DNA of 64,000 nucleotides from the NCBI RefSeq assembly GCF_003144405.1, contig NZ_PENW01000031.1, positions 167,220 through 231,219 on the forward strand. Direction: 5' to 3'. Of this stretch, positions 19,984-29,759 are shown piece by piece (the stretch's first letter is position 1; each line of letters begins with the position of its first letter). The notes below the pieces were generated by a model. It did not search any database, was not told the origin of the DNA, and saw nothing but the letters and a program-made list of their open reading frames with translations. Source of the stretch: Proteus cibi (GTDB lineage Bacteria > Pseudomonadota > Gammaproteobacteria > Enterobacterales > Enterobacteriaceae). The translations under genes and the position numbers were made by a program.

Positions 19984-22578
19984 TTAAGAGTGTTGCACCG
20001 CTTTATAATCTGTAAACCCGTGGGCAACAACATTCATCTCTGATTGAGTTTCTTTACTCCCCAGATCAGATAATTTACCAAAGGAGCCGCCTGCAAACGG
20101 TAACACTTGTGTTGATCCGTCCACTTTCACTATTTGATAAAACTGTGGCAGATTAAAATTAATAAAGCTTGAGCCGTATGTGAATCGATCATGGGATGAA
20201 GAGTAAAAACGGCTAACATCTTTCACTAACTCTTCTTTACTGCCTTCGCAATGAGAATAAATTTCAACACGATTTGCTTCATCTAATATATAGATATTAA
20301 AGACATTATTATCCTCTGTGGTTTCAAAGAAGAATTGAATAATCCCTTCACAAGCAAAGCCATCAATCACTGCAGGTAAGTAGCGAGCATCTTTATCTAA
20401 TTTAACTGGCAACCCATGAAGCTTGTTATATGAAATCGCACCATAAAACTCGATAGCATTTTCTAATTTTTGGACCGATACATTGAGGCGTTCAAAGAAC
20501 AATCCCCACGTTTGTCCAGCAATGCGTAAAGCCTTAAAACGCCCTGGCTCTAAACGATTCGTTGATAATCGCAATTCAATACATTCTGAGACTAACTGCT
20601 GGACACGAGTACGGATCAAACCACGCAAATGTTGGCTATAACAAAATACTTCAACGGAGGCAGGTGGAGCGGCATCTTGGTGCATTTTACCTAAAATCGT
20701 TTTTAACGACTCCAACATAGATTGCGTACCGCTGAAATGAAGGGTTCTCACCTCATTCCAAGAGTTACGGTATAACAAATCAATACTACCAATAAGGCAC
20801 TGCTCTTTTTCACCGAAACTAAAAACATCAAGTTTTCTAAAATCAAAATGAACCACTTGATCAGAAAAACTCTCTGTTGGGTCAGTTTCTAAATTGACAA
20901 TAATCGCGAGATGTCTAATTTCACAAGGGCTATACAGTGCTTTCGGTGTTGGTGCAGGTAGGCGAATAGGGAAATGGCTCGACATATCCCTCACTAATTC
21001 ATGCAGTTTAATTTCATCACAAGAGGATTCTCCTTGATGAATATAAACGCGAGACTCTTTCGTTAACAGCCCATTAAAGTAAGACCATGCCACTAATTTA
21101 TTTAAATAGCGGTTATATTCTAATGGTTGGTGCCCAACGATATTTTCAAAATTGGGGGCGCGATTATATAAATACCATCCACTACGATTGGCTCGACCTT
21201 GTGGTACATAAATAAAGGTTAAATGTGGCTCTGATAAATCGGGGGAGATTTGTGGATTAACCAGTGTGACTTTGCCCGGTAATGCTTCAAACGCAGCGTA
21301 AAGTTTACGTGTTAGGACACCGATATCTTGCGGGCTAGCACTGACACTTAAATTATTACGACGCGCAAAACGGATTAGATTACGATAGCTTTGCATCATC
21401 GTATCTAAGAGTTCATTGTGTGCATCACGCACACGCTCGATTTTCCAACTATCACGCGTATCGAGTACGGTTAAACGCTCATTATCCCATTGCCATTGAG
21501 TGACCAATTGCGATAAGACTTGTCGTCTCCAACCTTCTGGTTCGTTTTGTGTTTTTTCGTTAGATAATTTTTCACACACTTTCAGGTAGAAACAGCGGCG
21601 GATAAGATCAAGGCGCGTTAAATCATTGATAGAAACTAAATAGCGAGTGACACGCTCAAGCATCATACAATAAGCATCTAAACCATAATTAACGATTTCG
21701 CCACGGTGTAGATGTTGTTTCATTTCTAATGCCAGCAATTTCCCATTAGGGTAGTCCGCTGAATAAGCTTCTAATAAAATACTTTTTAGTACTGCTTTAT
21801 AAGGTGAATCAACACTTTTATAGAGTTGCCATAAACTTGCGCCAAAATACTCTTCAGCAGAAAGTTCACCGAGTCCCCCTAGATCTAGCCACTCATTTGG
21901 CGTTAACACACCTTGAGCATAAAGGGAGTTAACATATTCATCATAATGATGTTCTTCTTCAATCGGCACCATTGCCCATAGCAAGCGCTTACCTGCTAGG
22001 CGTACCGCTGTACGATAAAACTCATCAAGTAAAAGAATATGTTGGGTAGAGCCACAATCTTCTCCACCTAGGCTGCCACTTGCATGGTGACGAAATCTAT
22101 TTTCATCAATTAAGAAAAATGTAACATCAATACCTAGTTCGCCAGCCCATTGTTCAATCAATTGGCATTTGCGTTGTAAAAGTGCACGTTCATCTTGATC
22201 CAGCCATGATTGATGGCAGACCCAAATATCAATATCGGAGCAGTGACTTTGACCAATAGAAGAAGTACTCCCCATTGAATAGATACCCGTAATTGGTAGC
22301 TCTCCATTGGCGTATCCGTCCATCGGATCATCACATAATGCGTTAACCAGCTTATTCGCCCATTGACGTTGCATGTCATCAGGTTCAAAGAAACATGTGC
22401 CGTGAGGGACATTTCCTTGTATGTAGCCGGGCAACTCAGGATGGTGATAATGTAATAAAACAGGAATTAAACCATAGACCTGTTTAAAAACATCACACAT
22501 CGATGCAAATGCTCGTTCCAGTCTGAGTTGATTAATCGCATCCAGCCGTTGCTTCAGTGTTTCAATATAAAGATACAA
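19984..22578 (-). CDS. cyaA: Adenylate cyclase (class I)
   Basis: Makes cAMP from ATP; the output feeds CRP. 864 aa. The N-terminal catalytic half contains [17 protein letters not shown] of the nucleotidyltransferase fold; the C-terminal half is the glucose/EIIA-responsive regulatory region. I chose the TTG at 22578, which gives the E. coli start [19 protein letters not shown]. coli also uses TTG here. The frame is open for 32 more codons upstream, but those residues are not conserved. A CRP site lies about 110 bp upstream. It is divergent from hemC. Confidence 0.96.
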   Translation of the reverse strand: MYLYIETLKQRLDAINQLRLERAFASMCDVFKQVYGLIPVLLHYHHPELPGYIQGNVPHGTCFFEPDDMQRQWANKLVNALCDDPMDGYANGELPITGIYSMGSTSSIGQSHCSDIDIWVCHQSWLDQDERALLQRKCQLIEQWAGELGIDVTFFLIDENRFRHHASGSLGGEDCGSTQHILLLDEFYRTAVRLAGKRLLWAMVPIEEEHHYDEYVNSLYAQGVLTPNEWLDLGGLGELSAEEYFGASLWQLYKSVDSPYKAVLKSILLEAYSADYPNGKLLALEMKQHLHRGEIVNYGLDAYCMMLERVTRYLVSINDLTRLDLIRRCFYLKVCEKLSNEKTQNEPEGWRRQVLSQLVTQWQWDNERLTVLDTRDSWKIERVRDAHNELLDTMMQSYRNLIRFARRNNLSVSASPQDIGVLTRKLYAAFEALPGKVTLVNPQISPDLSEPHLTFIYVPQGRANRSGWYLYNRAPNFENIVGHQPLEYNRYLNKLVAWSYFNGLLTKESRVYIHQGESSCDEIKLHELVRDMSSHFPIRLPAPTPKALYSPCEIRHLAIIVNLETDPTESFSDQVVHFDFRKLDVFSFGEKEQCLIGSIDLLYRNSWNEVRTLHFSGTQSMLESLKTILGKMHQDAAPPASVEVFCYSQHLRGLIRTRVQQLVSECIELRLSTNRLEPGRFKALRIAGQTWGLFFERLNVSVQKLENAIEFYGAISYNKLHGLPVKLDKDARYLPAVIDGFACEGIIQFFFETTEDNNVFNIYILDEANRVEIYSHCEGSKEELVKDVSRFYSSSHDRFTYGSSFINFNLPQFYQIVKVDGSTQVLPFAGGSFGKLSDLGSKETQSEMNVVAHGFTDYKAVQHS

Positions 22579-22685
22579 GAGTTTCGCCTGAACAATACTA
22601 AGAAGATAGTAGAATCTGAGTTTATAAGTGACCAAGGTTAAGTTAGGTAATAATAGATAAAACTTTACTAACAAAATCTCGGAAA

Positions 22686-22701
22686 CGTGATCAATTTAAC
22701 A
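22686..22701 (-). promoter_or_regulatory. CRP site of cyaA
   Basis: On the minus strand TGTTAAATTGATCACG matches TGTGA-N6-TCACA in most positions. As I recall the E. coli cyaA promoter, its CRP repressor site has the same core. Binding would give negative feedback by cAMP-CRP. Confidence 0.75.
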
Positions 22702-23389
22702 CCTTGAGCGCAAGGCGTAAAGAGGAACTAAAAATATAGCACCAAGATCTAAAAATGATATTTAAGCGCTTAATCGTGTAAAGCCACCACATAAATATCT
22801 TTATAATCATAAAGATAAGTTATTTTATTTATATAAAAAATGATAAAAAAAATCTCTCAATCCTCCCTTTACCCCACAAAAACCCCTGTTTACTTAATGA
22901 TGAACCTGAAAATAAATTTTGACAAAACATGAAAAATAGATAAAAAAGCGAAAATAAAAACAACTGATTGATAATCATGAAGTATTTATAGTTTTTAATT
23001 ATTTTTCATTTTTACACTTAAAATAAGAGTTCTATTTTTAATATTGCGATAATAATATTTTAAATAACATTTAATTTTCATTAATTAATTATTTAATTTA
23101 AGCTTAAATTCTTTTTTCTATTTTTATTATTTCTCTTTCTTTTATTTAATAATAATTTTGTTAAAATTTATCGTGTTTTTATATATTGAAAATTAATAAT
23201 AAAGATAAGCAAATTTAAAATAATAGTTGTTTTATCAATACGTTCAGATTAAACACAATAGTTATATCACGTCCCACTCGCCAAATGTTAACAAACTTAA
23301 TCTAATGTTTTAACTTTGTAAATAACCACACTTTTTATATAGATATAAAAAGAATAAATTTCTAAAAATAACGAAACCCAAGAGTATCC
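22702..23389. other. Very AT-rich cyaA-hemC intergenic region
   Basis: About 690 bases with no credible gene. Composition is extreme: 23041-23100 holds only 5 G or C in 60 bases. It has many A and T tracts and will be strongly bent. It presumably holds the upstream parts of the cyaA and hemCDXY promoters. H-NS binding is possible but not shown. Confidence 0.6.
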
Positions 23390-23548
23390 ATGAATTATTT
23401 ACTTATTTTTTATTTTCCCTTTCTTTTTTTCTTTTTCGATGATGCCCTCATTTCTTTCATTGTTATTACGACACAAAGCGCCTTAACTGGAAAATTGAGC
23501 CTTAAAGTGTTAAAACAATGCCTTATTTCTAAACAAAAATATCGCTAA
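23390..23548 (+). CDS. Possible 52-aa leader peptide upstream of hemC
   Basis: An ATG with AAGAG five bases upstream opens a 52-codon frame. It begins with a very hydrophobic Phe-rich stretch (MNYLLIFYFPFLFFFF) and ends with a basic tail (LISKQKYR). The stop is 24 bases before hemC. I do not know a homologue. The T-rich base composition could create such a frame by chance, so this is tentative; if translated it would be a small membrane peptide or a leader for the hem operon. Confidence 0.2.
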   Translation: MNYLLIFYFPFLFFFFDDALISFIVITTQSALTGKLSLKVLKQCLISKQKYR

Positions 23549-23572
23549 TCGCTCGGAAGAGATAATACTATT

Positions 23573-24514
23573 ATGTCAAAAAGTACCATCCGTATTGCTA
23601 CCCGCCAAAGCCCTCTTGCTATGTGGCAGGCACTTTACGTGAAAGAACAACTACAACTTACTCATCCAGGTTTAGTCGTCGAATTAGTACCGATGGTCAC
23701 TAAAGGTGACATCATTTTAGATACACCTTTAGCGAAGGTTGGGGGCAAAGGGCTATTCGTAAAAGAGTTAGAACTGGCGTTGCTTGGATCTCGCGCAGAT
23801 ATTGCCGTTCACTCGATGAAAGATGTTCCTATTGATTTCCCTGAAGGCTTAGGGTTAGTGACTATTTGTGAACGCGAAGATCCTCGTGATGCGTTTGTCT
23901 CTAATCATTATGATTCCTTAGAAGAACTTCCTGCGGGTAGCATTGTCGGGACATCCAGTTTACGTCGCCAATGCCAATTAAAAGCACAGCGTCCAGACCT
24001 CATTATTCGTGATTTACGGGGTAATGTAGGCACTCGCTTAGGGAAGTTAGATAACGGTGATTACGATGCCATTATTCTTGCCGTTGCTGGCTTAAAGCGC
24101 CTAGGTCTTAACGAACGTATTCGCACACCATTATCTGCAGAGCAATCTTTACCTGCGGTTGGGCAAGGTGCGGTAGGAATTGAGTGTCGTTTAGATGACA
24201 ATGACACTCGCCAACTATTAGATGCTCTCAATCACTCACGCACCGCAATTTGCGTTAAAGCAGAGCGTGCAATGAATACTCGTCTTGAAGGCGGTTGCCA
24301 AGTTCCTATTGGAAGCTATGCCATTTGGCAAGATGACAAAATTTGGTTACGTGCTTTAGTCGGCTCTCCTGACGGTGAAACTATTTTACGTGGCGAACGT
24401 TTAGTGACTCCCGAAGATGCTGAAGCTGCAGGTATTTCATTGGCTGAAGAGCTTTTAGATAAAGGCGCACGAGCTATTTTAACGGCAGTGTATCAAGGTA
24501 ACACACCTGCATGA
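23573..24514 (+). CDS. hemC: Hydroxymethylbilane synthase
   Basis: Joins four porphobilinogens into hydroxymethylbilane in haem synthesis. 313 aa. Cys242 in [10 protein letters not shown] holds the dipyrromethane cofactor, and the basic substrate pocket ([21 protein letters not shown]) is intact. It heads hemCDXY and its stop overlaps hemD by 4 bp (ATGA). Confidence 0.97.
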   Translation: MSKSTIRIATRQSPLAMWQALYVKEQLQLTHPGLVVELVPMVTKGDIILDTPLAKVGGKGLFVKELELALLGSRADIAVHSMKDVPIDFPEGLGLVTICEREDPRDAFVSNHYDSLEELPAGSIVGTSSLRRQCQLKAQRPDLIIRDLRGNVGTRLGKLDNGDYDAIILAVAGLKRLGLNERIRTPLSAEQSLPAVGQGAVGIECRLDDNDTRQLLDALNHSRTAICVKAERAMNTRLEGGCQVPIGSYAIWQDDKIWLRALVGSPDGETILRGERLVTPEDAEAAGISLAEELLDKGARAILTAVYQGNTPA

Positions 24515-25248
24515 GTATTTTAATTACTCGTCCAAACCCAGCAGGAAAGGCATTAGCCCAGCGTTTAATAGATGCGGGGAAAACAGCCTTTCAAGCACCT
24601 TTAATCGAGATCACAGCAGGTCGTGAACTCTCTTTATTAGATGCTAAACTAAAAGGATTAAGGGCGGGTGATTGTGTATTTTTACTTTCCAAAAATGCGG
24701 TGTCATACGCAAACTGGCAACTAAATCAATTACAACAATCATGGCCAGATACGCTATTCTATTATGGAATAGGTCAAAGCACAGCGAAAGATTTCCAACA
24801 TTTAAGCAGTCTTCCTATTTGCTACCCTGAGCAAGGAGAAACCAGTGAAGATCTTCTTGATCTCCCTGCGCTTAATCAGGTGAAAAACAAGCAAATCTTA
24901 CTGCTGAGAGGTAACGGTGGTCGTGACTTACTCGCAACAACATTGAGTCAACGAGGCGCAATCGTTGATGAATGCGAATGTTACCAACGCCTATTTATTC
25001 ATTATTCCCCTGAAGACTTTGCTCTTCAATGGGAAAAAGCACAGGTTGATACACTTGTTGTCACTAGCGGTGAAATGTTACAACAACTCTTTGATCTGGT
25101 CGCTGAATCTAAAAAAGCATGGCTGTTAAACTGCCATTTACTTGTGGTCAGTGAACGATTAGCAACAATAGCAAAAACATTAGGGTGGGAAACCGTCACC
25201 GTTGCTGAAAGTGCCAATAATGATGCTTTATTTCATGCATTGATATAG
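24511..25248 (+). CDS. hemD: Uroporphyrinogen-III synthase
   Basis: Cyclises hydroxymethylbilane with inversion of ring D. 245 aa; the family is poorly conserved, but the N-terminal [10 protein letters not shown], the middle [15 protein letters not shown] and the late [12 protein letters not shown] are recognisable. Translationally coupled to hemC through the 4-bp overlap; hemX follows after 20 bp. Confidence 0.94.
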   Translation: MSILITRPNPAGKALAQRLIDAGKTAFQAPLIEITAGRELSLLDAKLKGLRAGDCVFLLSKNAVSYANWQLNQLQQSWPDTLFYYGIGQSTAKDFQHLSSLPICYPEQGETSEDLLDLPALNQVKNKQILLLRGNGGRDLLATTLSQRGAIVDECECYQRLFIHYSPEDFALQWEKAQVDTLVVTSGEMLQQLFDLVAESKKAWLLNCHLLVVSERLATIAKTLGWETVTVAESANNDALFHALI

Positions 25249-25268
25249 AACCTAAATGAGACGCCGAT

Positions 25269-26522
25269 ATGACGGAACAGAAAAATACGAATGATAATGA
25301 CTTGCCAAAAGATACAGCTAAAGCTGATGAGAGTGTCCGCTATCAGGAAGTCAAACCTGTTAATAACAAGCGCTCAGGCCTAATTGGAAGTGCTGTTGCT
25401 ATCCTTGTTATTTTGGCAATCGGTGGTAGCCTTTACTATTACACCAATCAACAAGCATCAAAGCTGAGTGTAGAAAATCAATCACTCAAATCTGAGCTTG
25501 CTCAATTACAGCAACTCCAAAATACTTATCAACAACGTTTTGACAATATTGATAGTATGTTTAACTCACAAAAACAAACTATTGATAAATTACAAAACGA
25601 ACGTCAAACAACAGAGCGCCAAATTCAAGATCTACAAACACGCTTTGCCGCTATTTCTAGTGCAGATGTCAAAAGTTGGCTATTAGCACAAGCCGATTTT
25701 ATGGTGAAAATGGCTGGTCGTAAGTTATGGAATGATCAAGATGTTGTGACCGCTGTAAGTTTATTAAAAGGTGCGGATAGTAGCTTAGCAGAAATGAACG
25801 ATCCAAGTTTACTTGAGATCCGTCGTGCTATTAATGAAGATATCAGTAGCTTAGCTGCTCTCACCAAAATTGATAATGATGGCATTATCTTACAACTAAA
25901 CCAGTTAGCGAATCAGATCGATAATCTCCGTTTAGCTGGTTTTGAGCGCAATGGCTCTCCAATGGATAAAAACGACGAAACCATTTCAGGTTCACTATCT
26001 GATTGGAAACAGAATCTCAGTAAAAGCTGGAAAAGCTTTATGGATGATTTTATTACCATTCGTCGCCGTGATACCGCGGCAGTGCCTTTATTAGCACCGA
26101 ATCAAGATGTCTACTTACGTGAAAATATCCGTTCACGTTTATTAATTGCTTCTCAAGCAGTGCCTCGTCATCAAACTGAAACTTATCAGCAATCACTGGA
26201 AGCGGTATCCACTTGGGTACGTGCTTATTTTGATACCACAGATCCAAGCACAACCGCATTTTTAGATACGGTATCTGAATTAGAGAAACAGCCTATTACG
26301 CTAGCAATGCCATCAGAATTGAAGAGCCCGACACTGCTAGAAAAACGTGTAGAAAAGCAAATCCGCAATTTATTGGCGCAAAATGAGTATGTCGAGCCAC
26401 CAGTGGCTGAAGCCCAAGATGCGCAAGCGGTAGAGGCTGAACATAATACATCAGAAAGCGTACAAGATGCCGCAGCTGATAGTACAACTGCTGACGCACC
26501 CGTAACACACCAAGGAGAATAA
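25269..26522 (+). CDS. hemX: HemX membrane protein
   Basis: Bitopic inner-membrane protein encoded in the hem operon. It resembles the family annotated as uroporphyrinogen-III C-methyltransferase, but no SAM-binding motif is visible and its function is uncertain. 417 aa: a charged cytoplasmic N-terminus, one membrane span (about residues 38-58), a Gln-rich coiled coil (about 65-125), a conserved helical domain ([18 protein letters not shown]), and an acidic Ala-rich low-complexity tail. It is followed closely by hemY. Confidence 0.9.
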   Translation: MTEQKNTNDNDLPKDTAKADESVRYQEVKPVNNKRSGLIGSAVAILVILAIGGSLYYYTNQQASKLSVENQSLKSELAQLQQLQNTYQQRFDNIDSMFNSQKQTIDKLQNERQTTERQIQDLQTRFAAISSADVKSWLLAQADFMVKMAGRKLWNDQDVVTAVSLLKGADSSLAEMNDPSLLEIRRAINEDISSLAALTKIDNDGIILQLNQLANQIDNLRLAGFERNGSPMDKNDETISGSLSDWKQNLSKSWKSFMDDFITIRRRDTAAVPLLAPNQDVYLRENIRSRLLIASQAVPRHQTETYQQSLEAVSTWVRAYFDTTDPSTTAFLDTVSELEKQPITLAMPSELKSPTLLEKRVEKQIRNLLAQNEYVEPPVAEAQDAQAVEAEHNTSESVQDAAADSTTADAPVTHQGE

Positions 26523-26526
26523 GCTT

Positions 26527-27747
26527 ATGTTAAAAATACTGCTCCTTTTTGTGGTGCTTATTGCGGGCATCATTTTTGGTCCACTATTGGCAGGTCATCA
26601 AGGTTATGTGCTTATACAAACTGATGATTGGGATATTGAAACCAGTGTGACCAGCCTTGTCATTATGTTTGTTTTACTACAATTAGCATTACTACTGATT
26701 GGTTGGAGTTATCGCCGCTTTATCGGCACAGGCTCAAAAGCATATAGTTGGTTTTCTTTCCGTAAACGTAATCGTGCGCGCAAACAAACTAGCATGGCAT
26801 TAATGAAATTAGCGGAAGGTGATTTTAAAGAAGTTGAAAAACTGATGAGCCGTAATGCCGATTATGCAGAACAACCCGTTGTAAACTACCTGTTAGCCGC
26901 TGAAGCCGCACAACAGCGAGGTGATGAGTTCCGAGTTCAGCAACACCTTGAACGTGCAGCCGAGCTTGCTGATACTAATCAGCTTCCCGTTGATATCACA
27001 CGAGTACGTATTTTATTAGCGCAAAATGAAAATCATGCAGCGCGAACTGGAGTTGATGAATTATTAAATCAAGCCCCTCGCCATCCAGAAGTGTTACGAC
27101 TTGCCGAAGTCGCTTATACACGAACAGCCGCTTGGCAAGCATTGCTTGATATCATTCCTTCCATGCAAAAGATTGCATTACACACGGATGATGAACGAGA
27201 GCAATTACGCCAAAAAGCCTATATCGGGATTATGGGACAGAAAATGTCCGAAAATGGCTGTGACGGGCTGAAAAATTGGTGGAAAGCACAGCCTCGTAAA
27301 GTACATCACGATAATGCATTGCGTGTCGTTTTGGCTGAACACCTTATTGAGTGTAACGATCCAGATACCGCTCAAACGATCATATTAGACGGTATTAAAC
27401 GCCAGTATGACGAGCGCTTGATCTTACTATTGCCTCGTTTAAAAAATACAGATGCCAATGTTATTATGAAAGTGCTTAATACATTAATTAAACAACATGG
27501 GCCAACGCCATTACTCAATAGCACATTAGGTCAGATAGCAATGCAACAAGGACAATGGGCTCAAGCTGAAGAGGCTTTTCGTAATGCGTTAAAACAACGT
27601 CCTGATGTTCATGACTTTGCGTGGCTTGCTGATGCATTAGATAAACAGAAGAAATCTGAAGAGTCGGCAAAAGTACGTAAAGATGCTTTATTAATGACAC
27701 TGAAAAAGGATTCTGTCATTTTTGAAGAGCCTAAAAAAAGTAAATAA
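26527..27747 (+). CDS. hemY: HemY TPR membrane protein
   Basis: Inner-membrane protein with two N-terminal membrane segments (about 1-20 and 40-62) and a cytoplasmic/periplasmic TPR domain; late TPR-like helices include AQAEEAFRNALKQRPD. 406 aa. It is thought to work in late haem/protoporphyrin steps, but the function is unsettled. AGGAG precedes the ATG. It is the last gene of hemCDXY and a strong terminator follows. Confidence 0.92.
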   Translation: MLKILLLFVVLIAGIIFGPLLAGHQGYVLIQTDDWDIETSVTSLVIMFVLLQLALLLIGWSYRRFIGTGSKAYSWFSFRKRNRARKQTSMALMKLAEGDFKEVEKLMSRNADYAEQPVVNYLLAAEAAQQRGDEFRVQQHLERAAELADTNQLPVDITRVRILLAQNENHAARTGVDELLNQAPRHPEVLRLAEVAYTRTAAWQALLDIIPSMQKIALHTDDEREQLRQKAYIGIMGQKMSENGCDGLKNWWKAQPRKVHHDNALRVVLAEHLIECNDPDTAQTIILDGIKRQYDERLILLLPRLKNTDANVIMKVLNTLIKQHGPTPLLNSTLGQIAMQQGQWAQAEEAFRNALKQRPDVHDFAWLADALDKQKKSEESAKVRKDALLMTLKKDSVIFEEPKKSK

Positions 27748-27796
27748 GCTCAGTCAATAATGAACGCGATCATCATCTATTTGATCGACTGATTTA

Positions 27797-27826
27797 AAAA
27801 CCCTCTTTATATTGAGGGTTTTTTTA
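27797..27826 (+). terminator. hemCDXY terminator
   Basis: AAAACCCTC (27797-27805) and GAGGGTTTT (27814-27822) with a T run behind it on the plus strand. Confidence 0.88.
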
Positions 27827-27832
27827 TTTGAT

Positions 27833-28150
27833 TTAAAAGCCGTACTGAAATAACAGCCCCACTTCTACACATAAAGTCAAAAACACATACACCCAAGCAA
27901 TACGATAAAAGCGAGTAGGTATGCCTTTCTCATTTTCTTGCTTAAATGACAGATAGTATTTTCTCGCTTGATAAAATACGGCGATATAAATCAGTGCGAT
28001 CCCCTGACAAAGAAAAGCCACATATTTAGCCCATGATTTGCCACCAATAATGAGCATGATCAGAGGGATCAAAAAGAACAATAACGGGCCAAATTTCTCT
28101 ATAAGAAAGAGTTTTTCTTGTGCAAGATATGCTTTTTGTTTATTTATCAT
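27833..28150 (-). CDS. Small membrane protein, unknown function
   Basis: 105 aa, not recognised. There appear to be three membrane segments: about residues 18-37 (GPLLFFLIPLIMLIIGG), 42-60 and 86-103, with a charged loop between the second and third. GGAGA is about ten bases upstream of the ATG. It lies between hemY and glmZ, an interval without this gene in E. coli. It looks like a real lineage-specific gene, because membrane segments alternate with basic loops in a normal topology. Confidence 0.55.
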   Translation of the reverse strand: MINKQKAYLAQEKLFLIEKFGPLLFFLIPLIMLIIGGKSWAKYVAFLCQGIALIYIAVFYQARKYYLSFKQENEKGIPTRFYRIAWVYVFLTLCVEVGLLFQYGF

Positions 28151-28234
28151 ATTGATGCTATCTCCAATCTACCCTTGCGCTGGATAATAGCGTGATAATG
28201 CAGTGAATACAAAATGGATGTGTGATCGATATAT

Positions 28235-28438
28235 AAAAAAACGCCTGTATAAAACTATACAGGCGCATAAATATACAATCAGGTCTACAGACGGATGGTG
28301 CCTCACTCAACGTTTCGTCCTGTTGATGATGAATGATGTTCATCGTTAACGTGGACGTAGGCACCGAATAATCGGCTCTGCATCATTCCTAGGTTTATGA
28401 AGTCATATGCTGTCATAAGGAGTGGAATGAGCATCTAC
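28235..28438 (-). ncRNA. glmZ: Small RNA GlmZ
   Basis: Hfq-dependent sRNA that activates glmS translation and is controlled by RapZ and GlmY. The RNA starts GTAGATGCTCATTCC, as in E. coli GlmZ. It keeps the internal GATGCAGAGCCG and the glmS-pairing segment AACGTTGAGTGAGGCACC, and ends in a strong hairpin (CGCCTGTATA / TATACAGGCG) with T7. The length of about 204 nt agrees with E. coli. The position near hemY is the E. coli one. Confidence 0.92.
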
Positions 28439-28449
28439 AATATACATAT

Positions 28450-28465
28450 TGCATTTAACGTGCCA
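28450..28465 (-). promoter_or_regulatory. Sigma-54 promoter of glmZ
   Basis: On the minus strand TGGCACGTTAAATGCA fits TGGCACG-N4-TTGCA with one mismatch. The GC element stands at -14/-13 from the predicted first base (28438). Transcription by RpoN holoenzyme is therefore expected. Confidence 0.88.
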
Positions 28466-28633
28466 ATTTTGCATTTTTTATTAAAATAGCCTCTATTTCT
28501 AAAATGTATAAGGTAACGTATTGAATTTTAGTTTCTCTTTCCGGCTTTACTCATTTTCAATGATAAAGAAGCGATGAACTATGTTTTCACCATGCTATTG
28601 CTAAATAGAAAAGAAAATATAAGGTCTGATATA

Positions 28634-28651
28634 CGTCTCTTTTTCACGACA
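28634..28651. promoter_or_regulatory. GlrR-type site 3 upstream of glmZ
   Basis: CGTC-N10-GACA, one mismatch from the GlrR consensus TGTC-N10-GACA. It is about 196 bp from the predicted transcription start and the nearest of the three sites to the promoter. Confidence 0.6.
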
Positions 28652-28697
28652 ATAAAAACGCACTGATTATTTAATGATACAAAATCAATAGGTTGCA

Positions 28698-28715
28698 TGT
28701 CTCCAATTGGAGACA
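28698..28715. promoter_or_regulatory. GlrR-type site 2 upstream of glmZ
   Basis: TGTCTCCAATTGGAGACA is a perfect palindrome and a perfect TGTC-N10-GACA match. Confidence 0.8.
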
Positions 28716-28729
28716 TTAAAAACACTGAG

Positions 28730-28747
28730 TGTTGGCATTTGCCGACA
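28730..28747. promoter_or_regulatory. GlrR-type site 1 upstream of glmZ
   Basis: TGTTGGCATTTGCCGACA has the 18-bp spacing and one mismatch in the left half. It lies 32 bp, about three helical turns, from site 2, so dimers would bind the same face. Confidence 0.75.
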
Positions 28748-28957
28748 AATAAAATAAAAGGCTTATATTTCATATAATTATCATCCATTATTTTATAAGT
28801 GTAACTCATCTATTTATGAAGATTAAAATTCGGCAATAAATTAAATTATCAATAACCCTTAAGTAATAAGGATAGCATTTCCGTTAAAAACATCATTTTG
28901 GTTTTCTTATCTGGAACATATAACAAGAAATAAAAGTATGGGTAAGCGTAACGAATT

Positions 28958-29029
28958 GTAGAAGTAGAAGTAGAAGTAGAAGTAGAAGTAGAAGTAGAAG
29001 TAGAAGTAGAAGTAGAAGTAGAAGTAGAA
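28958..29029. repeat. (GTAGAA)12 microsatellite
   Basis: Twelve perfect head-to-tail copies of the hexamer GTAGAA. No coding frame runs through it: two frames have stops in every unit and the third is closed by TAA just before. It lies between the tRNA operon terminator and the GlmZ activator sites. Confidence 0.97.
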
Positions 29030-29065
29030 ATGATATAGTGGTTTTTAAAAAGGTAAATCGTAGAT

Positions 29066-29093
29066 ACGAAAAAGCCTCGATATTATCGAGGCT
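29066..29093 (-). terminator. Terminator of the argX-hisR-leuT-proM tRNA operon
   Basis: Minus-strand hairpin AGCCTCGAT / ATCGAGGCT followed by a T run, ten bases past the tRNA-Pro gene. Confidence 0.88.
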
Positions 29094-29102
29094 CTTTCTT
29101 AT

Positions 29103-29179
29103 TGGTCGGCGAGAGAGGATTCGAACCTCCGACCCACTGGTCCCAAACCAGTTGCGCTACCAGGCTGCGCTACTCGCCG
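29103..29179 (-). tRNA. proM: tRNA-Pro (TGG)
   Basis: 77-nt cloverleaf beginning CGGCGAGTAGCGCAG, anticodon TGG, CCA encoded. Last gene of the four-tRNA operon, same order as E. coli argX-hisR-leuT-proM. Confidence 0.97.
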
Positions 29180-29207
29180 TCTGTATCACTGTTCTTATCT
29201 TGTTTAT

Positions 29208-29294
29208 TGGTGCGAAGGGGGGGACTTGAACCCCCACGTCCGTTAGGACACTAACACCTGAAGCTAGCGCGTCTACCAATTCCGCCACCCTCGC
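29208..29294 (-). tRNA. leuT: tRNA-Leu (CAG)
   Basis: 87-nt class II tRNA with a long variable arm, starts GCGAGGGTGGCGGAATTGG, anticodon CAG, CCA encoded. Confidence 0.97.
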
Positions 29295-29316
29295 ATAAAC
29301 AATAACTAAGATAAGA

Positions 29317-29392
29317 TGGGGTGGCTAATGGGACTCGAACCCACGACAACTGGAATCACAATCCAGGGCTCTACCAACTGAGCTATAGCCAC
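29317..29392 (-). tRNA. hisR: tRNA-His (GTG)
   Basis: 76-nt tRNA starting GTGGCTATAGCTCAG with anticodon GTG and encoded CCA. Confidence 0.97.
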
Positions 29393-29456
29393 CATAACAG
29401 CTATCTTATTACTTCTTACAACAACGTTCTTCACCGTAACTCTTAGCACGCTTTAA

Positions 29457-29533
<77 letters not shown>

Positions 29534-29554
29534 TTCACGCCGTTGCGGGAGAGG

Positions 29555-29583
29555 ATAGTACGGATTTACGCTCTGTCTGTCTA
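29555..29583 (-). promoter_or_regulatory. Predicted promoter of the argX operon
   Basis: TAGACA (29578-29583), a 17-bp spacer, then TACTAT (29555-29560) on the minus strand. The discriminator is C-rich, as in stringently controlled stable RNA promoters. Confidence 0.65.
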
Positions 29584-29759
29584 GTGCTTTTTGAAAAAAA
29601 AAGTTTGTTTGACGATAGTTTGTGCATTTCGTCGATAAATGGAGCGTTTTTACACGCTAAACGCCCCATCAGTATAATAATTAAACAATCAAGATGCTAG
29701 ATAAAAACATGAATAAGTCATTTAATCAGTTCCAGCTAACAAAAAAGGCGCTATGACGA

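Noticed and set aside
22579..22674. Thirty-two additional N-terminal codons of cyaA
   Set aside because: Not conserved with E. coli CyaA, no ribosome site, and it would run close to the CRP site.
28579..28809. 76-aa frame on the minus strand
   Set aside because: It covers all three GlrR-type sites upstream of glmZ and has no clear ribosome site; a regulatory role explains the DNA better.
28958..29029. CRISPR array
   Set aside because: Direct tandem hexamers without spacers; a simple-sequence repeat, not CRISPR.
29038..29229. 63-aa plus-strand frame after the microsatellite
   Set aside because: It runs antisense through the terminator and the tRNA-Pro gene.
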